Shown here: one piece after another, positions 16,436 to 26,000 of the stretch
How the letters are laid out: every line of letters starts with the position of its first letter
Position numbering within the stretch: position 1 is the stretch's first letter
Assembly: GCA_934193515.1 (NCBI GenBank)
Contig: CAKPVJ010000025.1
Location: 1-30,117, forward strand
Origin: an uncultured Megasphaera sp.
GTDB lineage: Bacteria; Bacillota; Negativicutes; Veillonellales; Megasphaeraceae
Direction: 5' to 3'
DNA length: 30,117 bases
The notes under the pieces: model-generated
Told to the model about the DNA's origin: nothing
Databases searched by the model: none
Seen by the model: the letters and a program-made list of their open reading frames with translations, nothing else
Made by a program: the position numbers and the translations under genes

Positions 16436-18637
16436 TTACGCTTTTTCCAACGGCGCATATTTGACGACAACCTGCCGGACGCCCTTGGTCGGAAACTGAA
16501 TCTTCATCTGCATGTTCTGCCCTTCGCCGATGACTTCCAGCACCGTACCAATGCCCCAAATCTTGTGGCGGACTTTGTCGCCTTTGGCAAACGTCGTATC
16601 AACAGCGTGTTTTTTAGGCAGGCTGGACGCAACCGGCTTGGACAAAATAGACAACCGCTGCTGCGCCGATACAGACGCCGTCCGCTGCTGTGGCATGGCT
16701 GCCTTGCGATGGTATTCTTCCATCAACGTTTCCGGAATTTCAGCCAAAAATCGGCTTGGCATATACGCCGCTACATGGCCGTACATCGTACGCGTTGACG
16801 CATTGGTCACATACAGCTGCTGTTCTGCACGGGTAATGCCAACATATGCCAGCCGTCGTTCTTCTTCTATCTGAGACGAATCCATGAGAGTCCGGCTGTG
16901 CGGGAACAATCCTTCATCGAGACCTACAAGAAAGACAACAGGAAATTCCAGCCCTTTGGCAGCATGCAGCGTCATCAGCGTAACCTTAGATTCACTGCTT
17001 TCAAACTCATCGACATCACTAACCAGTGCTACATTTTCCAAAAAGTCCTGCAGCGTGCCGTCCGGATTGGAATCGACATAATCTTTGGCAACAGATAAAA
17101 ATTCACCTACGTTTTCCTTACGGCTTTCTCCCTGCGGATCGTGTTCTGCGTCCTTGTCCAGCATAGCGCCGTAGCCGGTCTGCTTAATGACTTCTTCCAT
17201 CATTTGCTGTACATTCCATTCATCAACATGGTTGAGCAGCTCAAAAATCGTCACGGAAAAATCTTCTAAGGCGGCTTTGGCCCGCTTCGTTACCGGCAGT
17301 TCCTCCGTCGAAGACAAGGCTTCAAAAAGGGAAATACCCTTTTCTTCTGCATAGTCTGCCAAGTGTTCCAGCGTCGTCGCGCCAATATTTCGTTTGGGCA
17401 CATTAATAATGCGCGTCAGGCTCAGACTGTCTTCCGGATTATACAGCAGCCGCAGATAGGCAATTACATCTTTGATTTCTTTGCGGTCATAAAACTTCGT
17501 GCCGCCTACCATCGTATACGGAATGGCGTAGCGCATCAGCTTTTCTTCCAATACACGGGACTGGGAGTTGGTACGGAACAAAATCGCCATATTGCCGTAT
17601 GGTTCTTTGCCGATTTCATGACGGTTATAAATCACGCCGGCTACATAATCGGCTTCATCATGTTCTGTCTGCGCATGGTAATGGATAATCTTATTTCCCG
17701 TCGGGTTTTCCGTCCACAACTTTTTCTTGGGACGGCTTTCGTTGTTGTCGATGACCGCATTGGCTGCATGAAGAATCGTCTTAGTCGAACGATAATTTTG
17801 TTCCAGCTTAATCGCTGCCGCATCGGGATAATCGCGGGTAAAATCCATAATATTGCGAATATCCGCACCGCGCCAAGCGTAAATGCTCTGGTCGGCATCA
17901 CCGACAACGCAGATGTTGCGCCATTTAGCTGCCAGCAGCTTGGTCAGAGTATACTGGGCATGGTTCGTATCCTGATATTCATCCACGAGGATATACTGAA
18001 ACCGTTCCTGATATTTTTCCCGCACGTCTTCGTATTCTTTCAGCAGCCGCACGGCCAGCCGCAGTAAATCATCGAAATCCATGGCATTGTTTTCAAGCAG
18101 CTTCTTTTCATACAGCGTATAGACTTCGGCTACTTTTTCTTCATAAAAATCACTCGTCCGGCCGGCAAATTCATGGGCATCCATCAAGGCGTTTTTAGCC
18201 GCTGAAATCGTCCCCAGCACGGACCGCGGCGGAAACTGCTTGTCATCCAGGTTCATTTGTTTCAAACAGTCTTTGACCAATGTCATCTGATCGGTCGCGT
18301 CATAAATCGTAAAATTGCGCGTATAGCCAAACTTGCCGTCGATTTCAAATCGAAGCAGCTTGGCACAAAACGAATGAAACGTACTCAGCCACATGCTTTC
18401 TGCTCTGGCACCTACCAGCTTTTCCACACGTTCACGCATTTCCTTGGCGGCCTTGTTGGTAAAGGTAATTGCCAAAATACGGTACGGAGACACGCCTTTT
18501 TCCAATAAATGGGCAATGCGGCACGTCAATACTTTCGTTTTGCCGGAGCCGGCGCCTGCTGTAATCAAAAGCGGTCCTTCCGTACACTGTACAGCTTCCA
18601 GCTGCCTGTCATTCAACGTATCAAAAATGGGATTCAT
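16436..18637 (-). CDS. pcrA: PcrA/UvrD-type ATP-dependent 3'-5' DNA helicase
   Basis: Superfamily 1A helicase of 733 residues used in repair, plasmid replication and clearing of proteins from DNA. Motifs in order: Q motif LNDRQLEAVQ, Walker A AGAGSGKTKVLT, Walker B VDEYQDTN, motif III VVGDADQSIYAWRGAD, motif IV LEQNYRST, motif V VTLMTLHAAKGLEF and motif VI YVGITRAEQ. A C-terminal Tudor-like extension (KGDKVRHKIWGIGTV) is the part that binds RNA polymerase in PcrA. The ATG at 18637 has GGAAGGAG 5 bases upstream; the frame extends five codons more but those overlap that site. The gene directly follows the ppaC terminator. Confidence 0.96.
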   Translation of the reverse strand: MNPIFDTLNDRQLEAVQCTEGPLLITAGAGSGKTKVLTCRIAHLLEKGVSPYRILAITFTNKAAKEMRERVEKLVGARAESMWLSTFHSFCAKLLRFEIDGKFGYTRNFTIYDATDQMTLVKDCLKQMNLDDKQFPPRSVLGTISAAKNALMDAHEFAGRTSDFYEEKVAEVYTLYEKKLLENNAMDFDDLLRLAVRLLKEYEDVREKYQERFQYILVDEYQDTNHAQYTLTKLLAAKWRNICVVGDADQSIYAWRGADIRNIMDFTRDYPDAAAIKLEQNYRSTKTILHAANAVIDNNESRPKKKLWTENPTGNKIIHYHAQTEHDEADYVAGVIYNRHEIGKEPYGNMAILFRTNSQSRVLEEKLMRYAIPYTMVGGTKFYDRKEIKDVIAYLRLLYNPEDSLSLTRIINVPKRNIGATTLEHLADYAEEKGISLFEALSSTEELPVTKRAKAALEDFSVTIFELLNHVDEWNVQQMMEEVIKQTGYGAMLDKDAEHDPQGESRKENVGEFLSVAKDYVDSNPDGTLQDFLENVALVSDVDEFESSESKVTLMTLHAAKGLEFPVVFLVGLDEGLFPHSRTLMDSSQIEEERRLAYVGITRAEQQLYVTNASTRTMYGHVAAYMPSRFLAEIPETLMEEYHRKAAMPQQRTASVSAQQRLSILSKPVASSLPKKHAVDTTFAKGDKVRHKIWGIGTVLEVIGEGQNMQMKIQFPTKGVRQVVVKYAPLEKA

Positions 18638-18664
18638 ACTCGCTCCTTCCATTTTCTATAGGTG

Positions 18665-18692
18665 AAAAAAAGCCTCACCGTCACGATGAGGC
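18665..18692 (-). terminator. Intrinsic terminator of ppaC
   Basis: On the minus strand GCCTCA pairs with TGAGGC, followed by seven T. It lies just past the ppaC stop and only 28 bases before the pcrA start, so pcrA depends on read-through or on a promoter overlapping this hairpin. Confidence 0.88.
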
Positions 18693-18709
18693 CTTTCGAA
18701 TATCATGTA

Positions 18710-19981
18710 TTATTTCAATGCAGCCAAAATCGGCGGAACGATTTGCTTCTTACGGCTCATGACATGAGGCAGATATACTTCTTTATCCAGTACGTCTTTG
18801 TCAAATGCCTTGCTGACAACATCATCCATGTTGCCGGCAAAAATGAAGTTGGTCGATTCATCAATAATGCTTGTAATCATGAGGAAGCAAGCATCATACT
18901 GTTTTGCTGCGCGCATTTTTTCCAACGCACTGAGAAGTACCGTCTTTTGTGCCAGCAAATCAGCCGTATCCATAACCTGAACCTGAGAAATCGTAAAGGT
19001 TTTGCCGCTGTCAGAAAATTCTTTCATATCGCTGGAAGCGATTTGTTCCGGCGTCAAATCCGATACGTTAGCACCAGCTTTGAGCATTTCCATGCCGTAT
19101 GTTTCTACATCCACACCGGCAATGGCTGCCAATTTAGCCGCTGCGTCTTTATCCTGCTGCGTGCACGTAGGCGAACGGAACAATACCGTATCCGAAATAA
19201 CGGCAGACAACAACAGCCCGGCAATGTCTTTAGGAATATCGATGTGAGCCTGTTCGTACAATTCAGTAATAATGGTAGCCGTGCAGCCAACCGGTTTGAA
19301 CAAAATAAAAATCGGAGCCGTTGTATCCAGCGTGCCGCCAATGCGGTGATGGTCTACGACGCTGACGATTTCTGCTTCATCAATGCCGTCGATAATTTGT
19401 TTCTTTTCGTTGTGGTCTACCAGCATGACCTGCTGTTTTTCCACAGCAGCAATACAGTCTGCGCAAACCATGCCGACATATTTGCCGTCATCTACGACAG
19501 CGTACTGGCCGTCAGCCGGTACATCATGGCCATTGTCCTTCGTGCTGAAGAACAAATCCGGATCGTGCATCAATTTTTTGACTGTATCCAGTTCTGCACC
19601 TGTCACTGTTTTGATAAATTCTTCTGCCAAGCTGGCACGGTCTACGACACCGACAAAATTGCCATTGTCAGCTACCGGTGCTACTGAGCTTTCGTGAGCA
19701 GCAAACCAGTTAGCTGCATCTTTCAGGCTGGCACTGACTTTCAAGGCTTCTACGTCCGTATGAACAGCATCGCCGACTTTGACATAAAAATCCTTGACAA
19801 GAGGCTGTGCTTCTACATGGAAATAATCCAATGCAAACGCTGTTTCCTTATTGATTTCACCTGCACGGACAGGAACTGCGTCCACGCCCTGCAGCTGCTG
19901 TAATTTTGCATATGCAATAGAGGAACAAATAGAGTCTGTATCCGGGCTCTTATGTCCTGTAACAAAAATCTGCTTTGCCAC
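18710..19981 (-). CDS. ppaC: Manganese-dependent (type II) inorganic pyrophosphatase with CBS domains
   Basis: Hydrolyses pyrophosphate to phosphate in the cytosol, pulling biosynthetic reactions forward. The DHH-family motifs are present: GHKSPDTDSICSS near the N-terminus and VVDHHRIGG near residue 220, with the DHHA2 domain and its SRKKQ substrate-binding motif close to the end. The 423 residues exceed the usual 310 of plain PpaC because about 120 residues holding a CBS pair (about 68-185, with VADNGNFVGVVDR) are inserted in the DHH domain. CBS-PPases are known to be regulated by adenine nucleotides. The DRTGG domain found in the longer forms is absent. The start is GTG with GAGGTGA 6 bases upstream, and a TATAAT lies at 20004-20009. 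Confidence 0.95.
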   Translation of the reverse strand: MAKQIFVTGHKSPDTDSICSSIAYAKLQQLQGVDAVPVRAGEINKETAFALDYFHVEAQPLVKDFYVKVGDAVHTDVEALKVSASLKDAANWFAAHESSVAPVADNGNFVGVVDRASLAEEFIKTVTGAELDTVKKLMHDPDLFFSTKDNGHDVPADGQYAVVDDGKYVGMVCADCIAAVEKQQVMLVDHNEKKQIIDGIDEAEIVSVVDHHRIGGTLDTTAPIFILFKPVGCTATIITELYEQAHIDIPKDIAGLLLSAVISDTVLFRSPTCTQQDKDAAAKLAAIAGVDVETYGMEMLKAGANVSDLTPEQIASSDMKEFSDSGKTFTISQVQVMDTADLLAQKTVLLSALEKMRAAKQYDACFLMITSIIDESTNFIFAGNMDDVVSKAFDKDVLDKEVYLPHVMSRKKQIVPPILAALK

Positions 19982-20003
19982 GATAAATCACCTCATACAT
20001 AAA

Positions 20004-20009
20004 ATTATA
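20004..20009 (-). promoter_or_regulatory. -10 box of ppaC
   Basis: TATAAT on the minus strand, 22 bases before the ppaC GTG. No strong -35 is seen: the base of the 20029-20060 hairpin falls near that region. Confidence 0.4.
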
Positions 20010-20028
20010 CTGCCAATACTCACGCCAA

Positions 20029-20060
20029 CGTATCCCGACCGCAGTCCGTTCGGGGATACG
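20029..20060. other. Strong hairpin between thrS and ppaC
   Basis: CGTATCCC pairs with GGGATACG (8 bp), with 2 more pairs beyond a bulged G. It lies between the thrS stop and the ppaC -10. It lacks a T run on either strand, so it is not a classic terminator. Confidence 0.45.
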
Positions 20061-20094
20061 CCAGCAACTATATCATTATTATATCACAAAACGC

Positions 20095-22002
20095 TTAGCC
20101 TTTACGAGTCGTCATCAATTCCTGAATATGAGCAACGACTTCGTCAATGCTCTTAGCACCTAAATCACCTTTGGAACGGTCACGAAGTCCCAAGGTACCG
20201 TTTGCCATTTCTTTATCGCCGACGACAGCCATGTACGGTACTTTTTCCATCTGTGCCTTGCGAATCTTGTAGCCGATTTTTTCGCTGCTTTCATCGACTT
20301 CAGCACGAATGCCTGCTTTTTTGAACTTCTTGGCCAGTTCTTTGACATATGCCAAATGTTTATCAGAAATCGGCAGGAATTTAATCTGTACCGGAGCGAG
20401 CCATACTGGGAAGGCACCGGCATAGTTTTCTGTCAAGACGCCGAGGAAGCGTTCGATAGAGCCGAATACTGTACGGTGAACCATGACAGGACGATGTTTC
20501 TGGCCGTCTTCACCGATATAGGTCATATCAAACCGTTCCGGCATGAGCATATCGAGCTGAATCGTGCCGCACTGCCATGTACGTCCGATAGAGTCTTTGA
20601 CATGGAAGTCCAGTTTCGGGCCGTAGAATGCGCCGTCGCCTTCGTTGACCTGGAACGGAACGCCTTTTTCTTCAATAACTTCACGCAGCGTATTCGTTGC
20701 CAATTCCCAAATTTCATCAGAGCCCATGGAGTCTTCCGGACGTGTAGACAATTCAACGTGGTATTCCAAGCCGAATGTCTTGTATGCTTTGTCGATAAGA
20801 TCCATAACACCGGAAATTTCCTGTTTCATTTGGCTCGGCAGCATGAAAATATGTGCATCATCCTGCGTGAAGCAGCGTACACGGAACAAGCCGTGCAGTG
20901 CCCCGTGCAGTTCATGACGGTGGACAATGCCCAATTCTGCCATGCGCATCGGGAAATCACGATAGCTGTGAACGTTGCTCTTATATACAAGGATGCCGCC
21001 CGGACAGTTCATCGGTTTGATAGCGTACGGCTGTTCATCAATCGTCGTAAAGTACATGTTGTCGCGGTAATGATCCCAGTGACCGGACTGTTCCCAAAGC
21101 TGGCGGTTCAAAATGAGCGGCGTCATGATTTCATCATAGTCTGCTTCATCATGCAGTTCATGCCAGAATTTGAGCAGGTTGTTGCGCAGTACCATTCCCT
21201 TCGGATGGAAGAACGGGAAGCCAGGGCCTTCTTCATGGAAGCTGAAAAGGTCGAGCTGTTTGCCCAGTTTACGATGGTCACGTTTTTCTGCTTCTTCCAT
21301 CATCTTCAAGTACGCTTCCAAATCAGATTTCTTTTCAAATGCCGTACCGTAAATACGCTGCAGCATCTTGTTCTTTTCATCGCCGCGCCAGTACGCACCT
21401 GCGACCGTGCGGAGCTTAAAGGCTTTGACCTGACCCGTTGTTTCACAGTGCGGGCCTGCGCAAAGATCTACAAAATCGCCCTGACGATACAGCGAAATAA
21501 CAGCGTCTTCCGGCAAATCTTCAATTAATTCTACTTTATAATCCTGCCCTGCGTCTTTAAACAGTTTCAATGCATCTTCGCGGGATACGACTTCTTTCGT
21601 AAGAGGCAGGTTTTCTTTGACGATTTTTGCCATTTCTTTTTCAATCGCTTCAAAATCATCCTGCGTAAACCGATGTTCTGTATCCATATCATAATAGAAG
21701 CCGTTTTCGATAGACGGGCCAATAGCGAATTTTACGCCTGGGAACAAATGCTGGATAGCCTGCGCCATAATGTGAGATGCTGTATGGCGAAGTGTATCTT
21801 TCCCTTCCTGGGCATCAAAAGTAAGAAATTCTACCGTCGAGCCGTCAACGATCGGTTCTCTCAAATCGGTGACTTCCCCATTTACTTTTGCGACTAACAC
21901 TTTTTTTGCCAGACTATTGCTGAGCTGTTTGACAGCATCGTACAACGAAATGCCATCGGCAAATGACTTTTTGCTGCCATCTTTTAACACTAATTCTGCC
22001 AT
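20095..22002 (-). CDS. thrS: Threonyl-tRNA synthetase
   Basis: Charges tRNA-Thr in the cytosol. The 635 residues show the full bacterial layout: TGS domain (about 1-60), editing domain with HTASHIMAQA and CAGPHCETTG, class II catalytic core with the zinc ligands (MNCPGG, HRHELHGALHG) and motif 3 FGSIERFLG, then an anticodon-binding domain from about 535. AAGGAGG stands 9 bases before the ATG at 22002; the first in-frame ATG (22011) abuts the ribosome site and is rejected. Expression is controlled by the T-box leader upstream, so it rises when tRNA-Thr is uncharged. Confidence 0.98.
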   Translation of the reverse strand: MAELVLKDGSKKSFADGISLYDAVKQLSNSLAKKVLVAKVNGEVTDLREPIVDGSTVEFLTFDAQEGKDTLRHTASHIMAQAIQHLFPGVKFAIGPSIENGFYYDMDTEHRFTQDDFEAIEKEMAKIVKENLPLTKEVVSREDALKLFKDAGQDYKVELIEDLPEDAVISLYRQGDFVDLCAGPHCETTGQVKAFKLRTVAGAYWRGDEKNKMLQRIYGTAFEKKSDLEAYLKMMEEAEKRDHRKLGKQLDLFSFHEEGPGFPFFHPKGMVLRNNLLKFWHELHDEADYDEIMTPLILNRQLWEQSGHWDHYRDNMYFTTIDEQPYAIKPMNCPGGILVYKSNVHSYRDFPMRMAELGIVHRHELHGALHGLFRVRCFTQDDAHIFMLPSQMKQEISGVMDLIDKAYKTFGLEYHVELSTRPEDSMGSDEIWELATNTLREVIEEKGVPFQVNEGDGAFYGPKLDFHVKDSIGRTWQCGTIQLDMLMPERFDMTYIGEDGQKHRPVMVHRTVFGSIERFLGVLTENYAGAFPVWLAPVQIKFLPISDKHLAYVKELAKKFKKAGIRAEVDESSEKIGYKIRKAQMEKVPYMAVVGDKEMANGTLGLRDRSKGDLGAKSIDEVVAHIQELMTTRKG

Positions 22003-22020
22003 TACAAACATCCTCCTTAA

Positions 22021-22284
22021 AATAAAAAGCTCCCGTCCTCAAGGGACGAGAGCATACTCACGTGGTTCCACCCTAGTTCAGCAGACCAAGCTGCTGTACT
22101 CAAGCGCGGTAACGGAACGACCGGACTGCCATACTCTGATTCCGGCAGTCAGCTCCAAGGTGGTAATACACTAAGGCATCAAAAGCACTCACACCATCTA
22201 TGCTTCTCTCTGCATAACACCGTACTAGGTATCATGTCCTTGTCACAGCTTGTATATAACTATTTTCATGCACATCTCTATGCA
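22021..22284 (-). ncRNA. T-box leader (threonine) of thrS
   Basis: On the minus strand the T-box core AGGGTGGAACCACG lies at 22074-22061, with UGGA ready to pair with the tRNA end. It precedes a terminator hairpin (GCTCTCGTCCC with GGACGGGAGC, then TTTTTA, 22025-22053). Upstream, Stem I shows the AG-bulge element GCAGAGAGAAGC, GGTGTGAG and a base stem CAAGG/CCTTG. The 3' strand of the specifier region reads TTACCACC, so the specifier is ACC (Thr), most simply 22164-22162. Uncharged tRNA-Thr would stabilise the antiterminator. Confidence 0.95.
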
Positions 22285-22291
22285 TGCGTAA

Positions 22292-22320
22292 ATTATACGA
22301 CTGGAATACAGCCTTGTCAA
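22292..22320 (-). promoter_or_regulatory. Consensus promoter of the thrS T-box operon
   Basis: TTGACA (22320-22315), 17 bases and TATAAT (22297-22292) on the minus strand. Both boxes are perfect. Confidence 0.95.
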
Positions 22321-22498
22321 GAGGTGAAACACACGATGTACAAGACTATGCAGCATACCGCTTTTCTAGCGCCGCATAGTATCGGTACGCTGGATTACAT
22401 CTAAGGATTTAGAAAATAAATGAACGCCGACGTATTGTCGTGACTGGAAACTGGATAAATAGTTACTGTAATTGCCAAAAGTTTCTCAGATACTAGAA
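22321..22498. other. Intergenic stretch with no recognised feature
   Basis: About 180 bases between the thrS promoter and the tRNA operon terminator. A 22-codon frame with a GAGGTG in front (22336-22404, plus) is the only thing seen, and it is not convincing. Confidence 0.5.
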
Positions 22499-22527
22499 AA
22501 TCCCGTCAGCATCACACTGACGGGATT
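22499..22527 (-). terminator. Terminator of the tRNA operon
   Basis: A perfect 11-bp stem AATCCCGTCAG/CTGACGGGATT with a 7-base loop, then TTTTC on the minus strand, just downstream of tRNA-Arg. Confidence 0.85.
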
Positions 22528-22555
22528 CAATTGCCGAGTTCACACCCAGCCTGTT

Positions 22556-22632
22556 TGGTGACCCAGTAGAGATTCGAACTCTAGACCCACAGCTTAGAAG
22601 GCTGTTGCTCTATCCAGCTGAGCTACTGAGTC
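22556..22632 (-). tRNA. tRNA-Arg (anticodon TCT)
   Basis: Cloverleaf on the minus strand. The acceptor GACTCAG pairs with CTGGGTC, and the D arm is AGCTCAGCTGGATAGAGC. The anticodon stem is ACAGC/GCTGT with loop CTTCTAA. The T arm holds GTTCGAATC. The 3' CCA is encoded. Reads AGA/AGG codons. Confidence 0.97.
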
Positions 22633-22640
22633 ATAAAAAA

Positions 22641-22714
22641 TGGAGCGGGTGATGGGAATCGAACCCACGTAACCAGCTTGGAAGGCTGGCGCTCTACCAT
22701 TGAGCTACACCCGC
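22641..22714 (-). tRNA. tRNA-Gly (anticodon TCC)
   Basis: Cloverleaf on the minus strand. The acceptor GCGGGTG pairs with CACCCGC, and the anticodon stem CCAGC/GCTGG holds loop CTTCCAA. The T arm is GTTCGATTC and TCCA ends the gene. It lies 8 bases upstream of tRNA-Arg. Confidence 0.97.
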
Positions 22715-22720
22715 GTGGTG

Positions 22721-22797
22721 TGGTCGGAGCAGCAAGATTCGAACTTGCGACCCCCTGGTCCCAAGCCAGGTGCGCTACCAAACTGCGCTATGCCCCG
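22721..22797 (-). tRNA. tRNA-Pro (anticodon TGG)
   Basis: Cloverleaf on the minus strand. The acceptor CGGGGCA pairs with TGCTCCG, and the anticodon stem CCTGG/CCAGG holds loop CTTGGGA. The T arm is GTTCGAATC and the CCA is encoded. First gene of the Pro-Gly-Arg operon. Confidence 0.97.
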
Positions 22798-22809
22798 CCA
22801 ACAAAAAGT

Positions 22810-22838
22810 ATTATACCGTAGGTATTTCCTTTTGTCAA
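22810..22838 (-). promoter_or_regulatory. Consensus promoter of the tRNA operon
   Basis: TTGACA (22838-22833), 17 bases and TATAAT (22815-22810) on the minus strand, 12 bases before tRNA-Pro. Confidence 0.95.
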
Positions 22839-23004
22839 ACGTTTTTTTACAATTTATCCCCAAACCACCCCCATTCCTGTCTTTTATTTCAGTTTTTCTC
22901 ATTGTTATGCCGCAATACGTCTTGCCTGATTGGGGCAATATGCATGATATGAGACATGACAGTACGAAAAGGATACGGCTTGTTCTGAATGGTATAGGCA
23001 AGCA

Positions 23005-23047
23005 AAAAACTGGAACAGAAAGAGACCGTCTCTTTCTATTCCAGTTT
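23005..23047 (-). terminator. Terminator of the RND efflux operon
   Basis: An arm of about 19 bases (AACTGGAATAGAAAGAGAC) pairs with its near-perfect complement, followed by TTTTT on the minus strand. It lies 13 bases past the pump stop. Confidence 0.93.
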
Positions 23048-23059
23048 GTAGTTACGGTA

Positions 23060-26000
23060 TTACCTGCTTTTTTTTACTTTGAACCATGCAGCATACAAAG
23101 TTGGCAGGACCAAGAGGGTCAGCACGGTTGCGACAAATAAGCCGCTGGCAATCGCTACAGCCATGGGGCCCCAAAAGATGCTGCGCATCAAGGGAATCAT
23201 GCCGAGAATGGCTGCCGCTGCCGTCAGCATAATCGGTCTGAATCGCAGTACGGCTGAGTCAATAATCGCATGCCAAGGATCTTCCCCGGCTGCCATGTGT
23301 TTGTCAATTTGGTCAATCAAAATGACAGAATTGCGGATAATCATGCCGCCTAATGCCAAAATCCCCAAATATGCTACAAATCCCAGGGATTTGCCAAAGA
23401 GCAGCATGCCAAAGGATACGCCGATAATACCCATCGGGGCCGTAATCAAAGTCAAAATCATCAGTGAAACACGGCGAAGTTGGAACATGAGCAGCGTCAT
23501 AATGATGAGTATCATAATAGGAACCGGGCCTAAGAGATAGCGCAGTGATTTTTGGCTGTTTTCCAAGGCACCGTCTACTTCTACAGAATAGCCAAAGGGC
23601 ATGGCGTCACGAATATCTTTTATCGAATCGTACGCCTTCTGCGTAGCGTCATTGGCCGTGCCGGATTTGATATTGCCTTCGACGGTAATCGTCGGTTTTA
23701 AGTCACGGCGCCAAATAAGGGCATCTTCCGCACCGTATGTAATGGAAGCAATCTGTTCCAGCGGTACGTATCCCCTGCCTGTATAAATAGGAATACTTTT
23801 GATTTTGGATAAATCATTTCTGTCACTATCCTGCAGGCGAAGCTGGATGCCAATCGTTTTGTCTGCGGCGTAGTATTCTGCAATCGTCGCACCGGACAGT
23901 TCCGTATAGAGTGTCTTGGCAACGTCCTGACCGGACAACCCCATGGCACGCAGTTTATTCTGATCCAGCTGCAAATGCATGACTTTACTCTTTTGTTCCC
24001 AATTAAGAAATACGTTTTCTGTATTGCTGTCTTTGCTGATTCGGTTGGCAATCTGCTGGGCATACAGTTTGACTTTATCGACATCGTACCCGGACACGCG
24101 CAACATAATCGGATAATCAGACGGCGGTCCTAATGGAACATTTTTGATGTTGCAGCGCACGCCTGGCTGCTTATCAGCCATTTCCTTTTTTATTTTCTGC
24201 GTCAATGCTTCTCGTGACGCTACATCCTTGGCAACGACGACAAACTGCGCATAATTGTTTTTAGGCAGGACAGGCTCCAGCGTCAATACAAACCGCGGCG
24301 CACCTTCTCCTACATAATAGGAATAGCTGTCTATCTGTTCTTTTTGGGTATCCAAAAAAGCAGATAACGTCTTGGCTTCTTTTTCAGAAGCCTGCATAGA
24401 CGAACCTTCCGGCAGTGTCATTTCTACGATGATTTCCGGACGCAGCGAAGGCGGGAAAAATTCCTGCGGAATCCATTTCATCAAGCCGACCGAGAGGACA
24501 AACAATCCTGCCGTACCGCCGATAACGATAGCTCGATGCGTCAGGCACCATGTAAGCACTTGGCGGAACAGGCGGTAAAAACGACTTTGATACAACGGCT
24601 TTTCTGTCGTTTCCGGTTTTACTTTTATTAAATAGTAGCCAAAAAGCGGCGCTACCATAACAGATACAATCCAAGATAAGAGCAGCGCTGCCAAAATGAC
24701 AGGAAACAAGGATTTGCAAAATTCAGAAGCCGCCCCGTCTGCAAAGGCAACGGGAATAAAGCCGGCACACGTGACGAGCGTCCCCGTGAGCATCGGTTTC
24801 GCTGTCGCCTTAAAGGCATAGCAGGCAGCACTGAGCCTGTCCAGGCCTTTTTCCAGCTGTACGCTCATCATTTCTACGGCGATAATCGCATCATCTACTA
24901 AAAGCCCCAAGGCAATAATCAAGGCCCCCAGTGAAACTTTGTGCAAATCAATGCCGGCTATTTCCATGACGCAGAACACACCGGTCAGGACAAGGGGAAT
25001 ACAAAAGGCAACGACCAAGCCCGTACGCAGCCCCAGACTGAGAAAGCTGACGACGAGAACGATAATAATCGCTTCCCGCAGCGTATTGACAAAATCACTA
25101 ATCGAGTCCTTGACGACTTTTGGCTGGTCAGATACTTGATGTATTTCCATGCCGGCCGGTAAATCCTGTTTGACGCTGGCCTGCAGTTTTTCCAGATTGT
25201 CGCCAAGCGTCAAAATATTGCCGCCTGTCTTCATGGACAACGCGATGCCTACAGCCGGTTTGCCGTTATAGTACATTTTGGGGTCTGATGGTTCTGTATA
25301 CCGCCGTTCGACAGTAGCAATATCGCCTAGGCGGAATACTCGGCCGTTGGCATTAATCGGCAGGTTGCGGATGGCTTCTACATCTTCAAAAACACCGCTG
25401 ATGCGCAGATATACGTTATCTGATTTGGTATCTACCATGCCGGCCGGCGTCATGGCATTCTGCCCCTTGACGGCATTGGCAATCACTGTGGGCGCGATAC
25501 CCAGTTCTGCCAGTTTGGCATTGGCGACTTCGATATAGACTTTTTCAGACTGTTCGCCTATGATTTCTACTTTGCTGACATCTTGTATTCCCAGCATGAT
25601 GCGGCGAATTTTTTCTGCCTTCTGCCGCAGTTCTTCATAGGAATAGCCGTCGCCGGTAATAGCGTACACGGAGCCGTATACATCATCAAACCGGTCATTG
25701 TAATACGGCCCATAGACGCCTTCAGGCAACTCTTTTTTCATATCCTCTGTCAAATTCCGCACTTCATGCCACGTGCTGCGGATGCTGTCTGCCGGCGCCT
25801 GGTCGGTCAGATTGACATAAATGACAGCCTGCCCCGGACTGGAGTAGCTTTTGATATAATCCAGATTGGGCGTATCCTGCAGTTTTTTTTCAATTTTGTC
25901 GGTTACTTGGTCCTGCATCTGCTGGGCTGTAGCCCCGGGCCAGGCGACCGTAACGACCATTTGCCGCACCGTATATGCCGGGTCTTCCATCCGCCCCAGT

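Noticed and set aside
18662..19687. Plus-strand frame of 341 codons
   Set aside because: Antisense to ppaC, which has clear DHH and CBS motifs.
20356..21528. Long plus-strand frame of 390 codons
   Set aside because: It is antisense to thrS, whose product is certain; residue use (many Cys, His, Phe, Arg) is typical of a shadow frame.
22336..22404. 22-codon frame with GAGGTG upstream, between thrS and the tRNA operon
   Set aside because: No promoter in the right place, no recognisable peptide features; chance is likely at this length.
22705..23001. 98-codon minus-strand frame over tRNA-Pro and tRNA-Gly
   Set aside because: Its end is the translation of tRNA genes (GIAQFGSAPGLGPGG is a known artefact), and the promoter boxes lie inside it.
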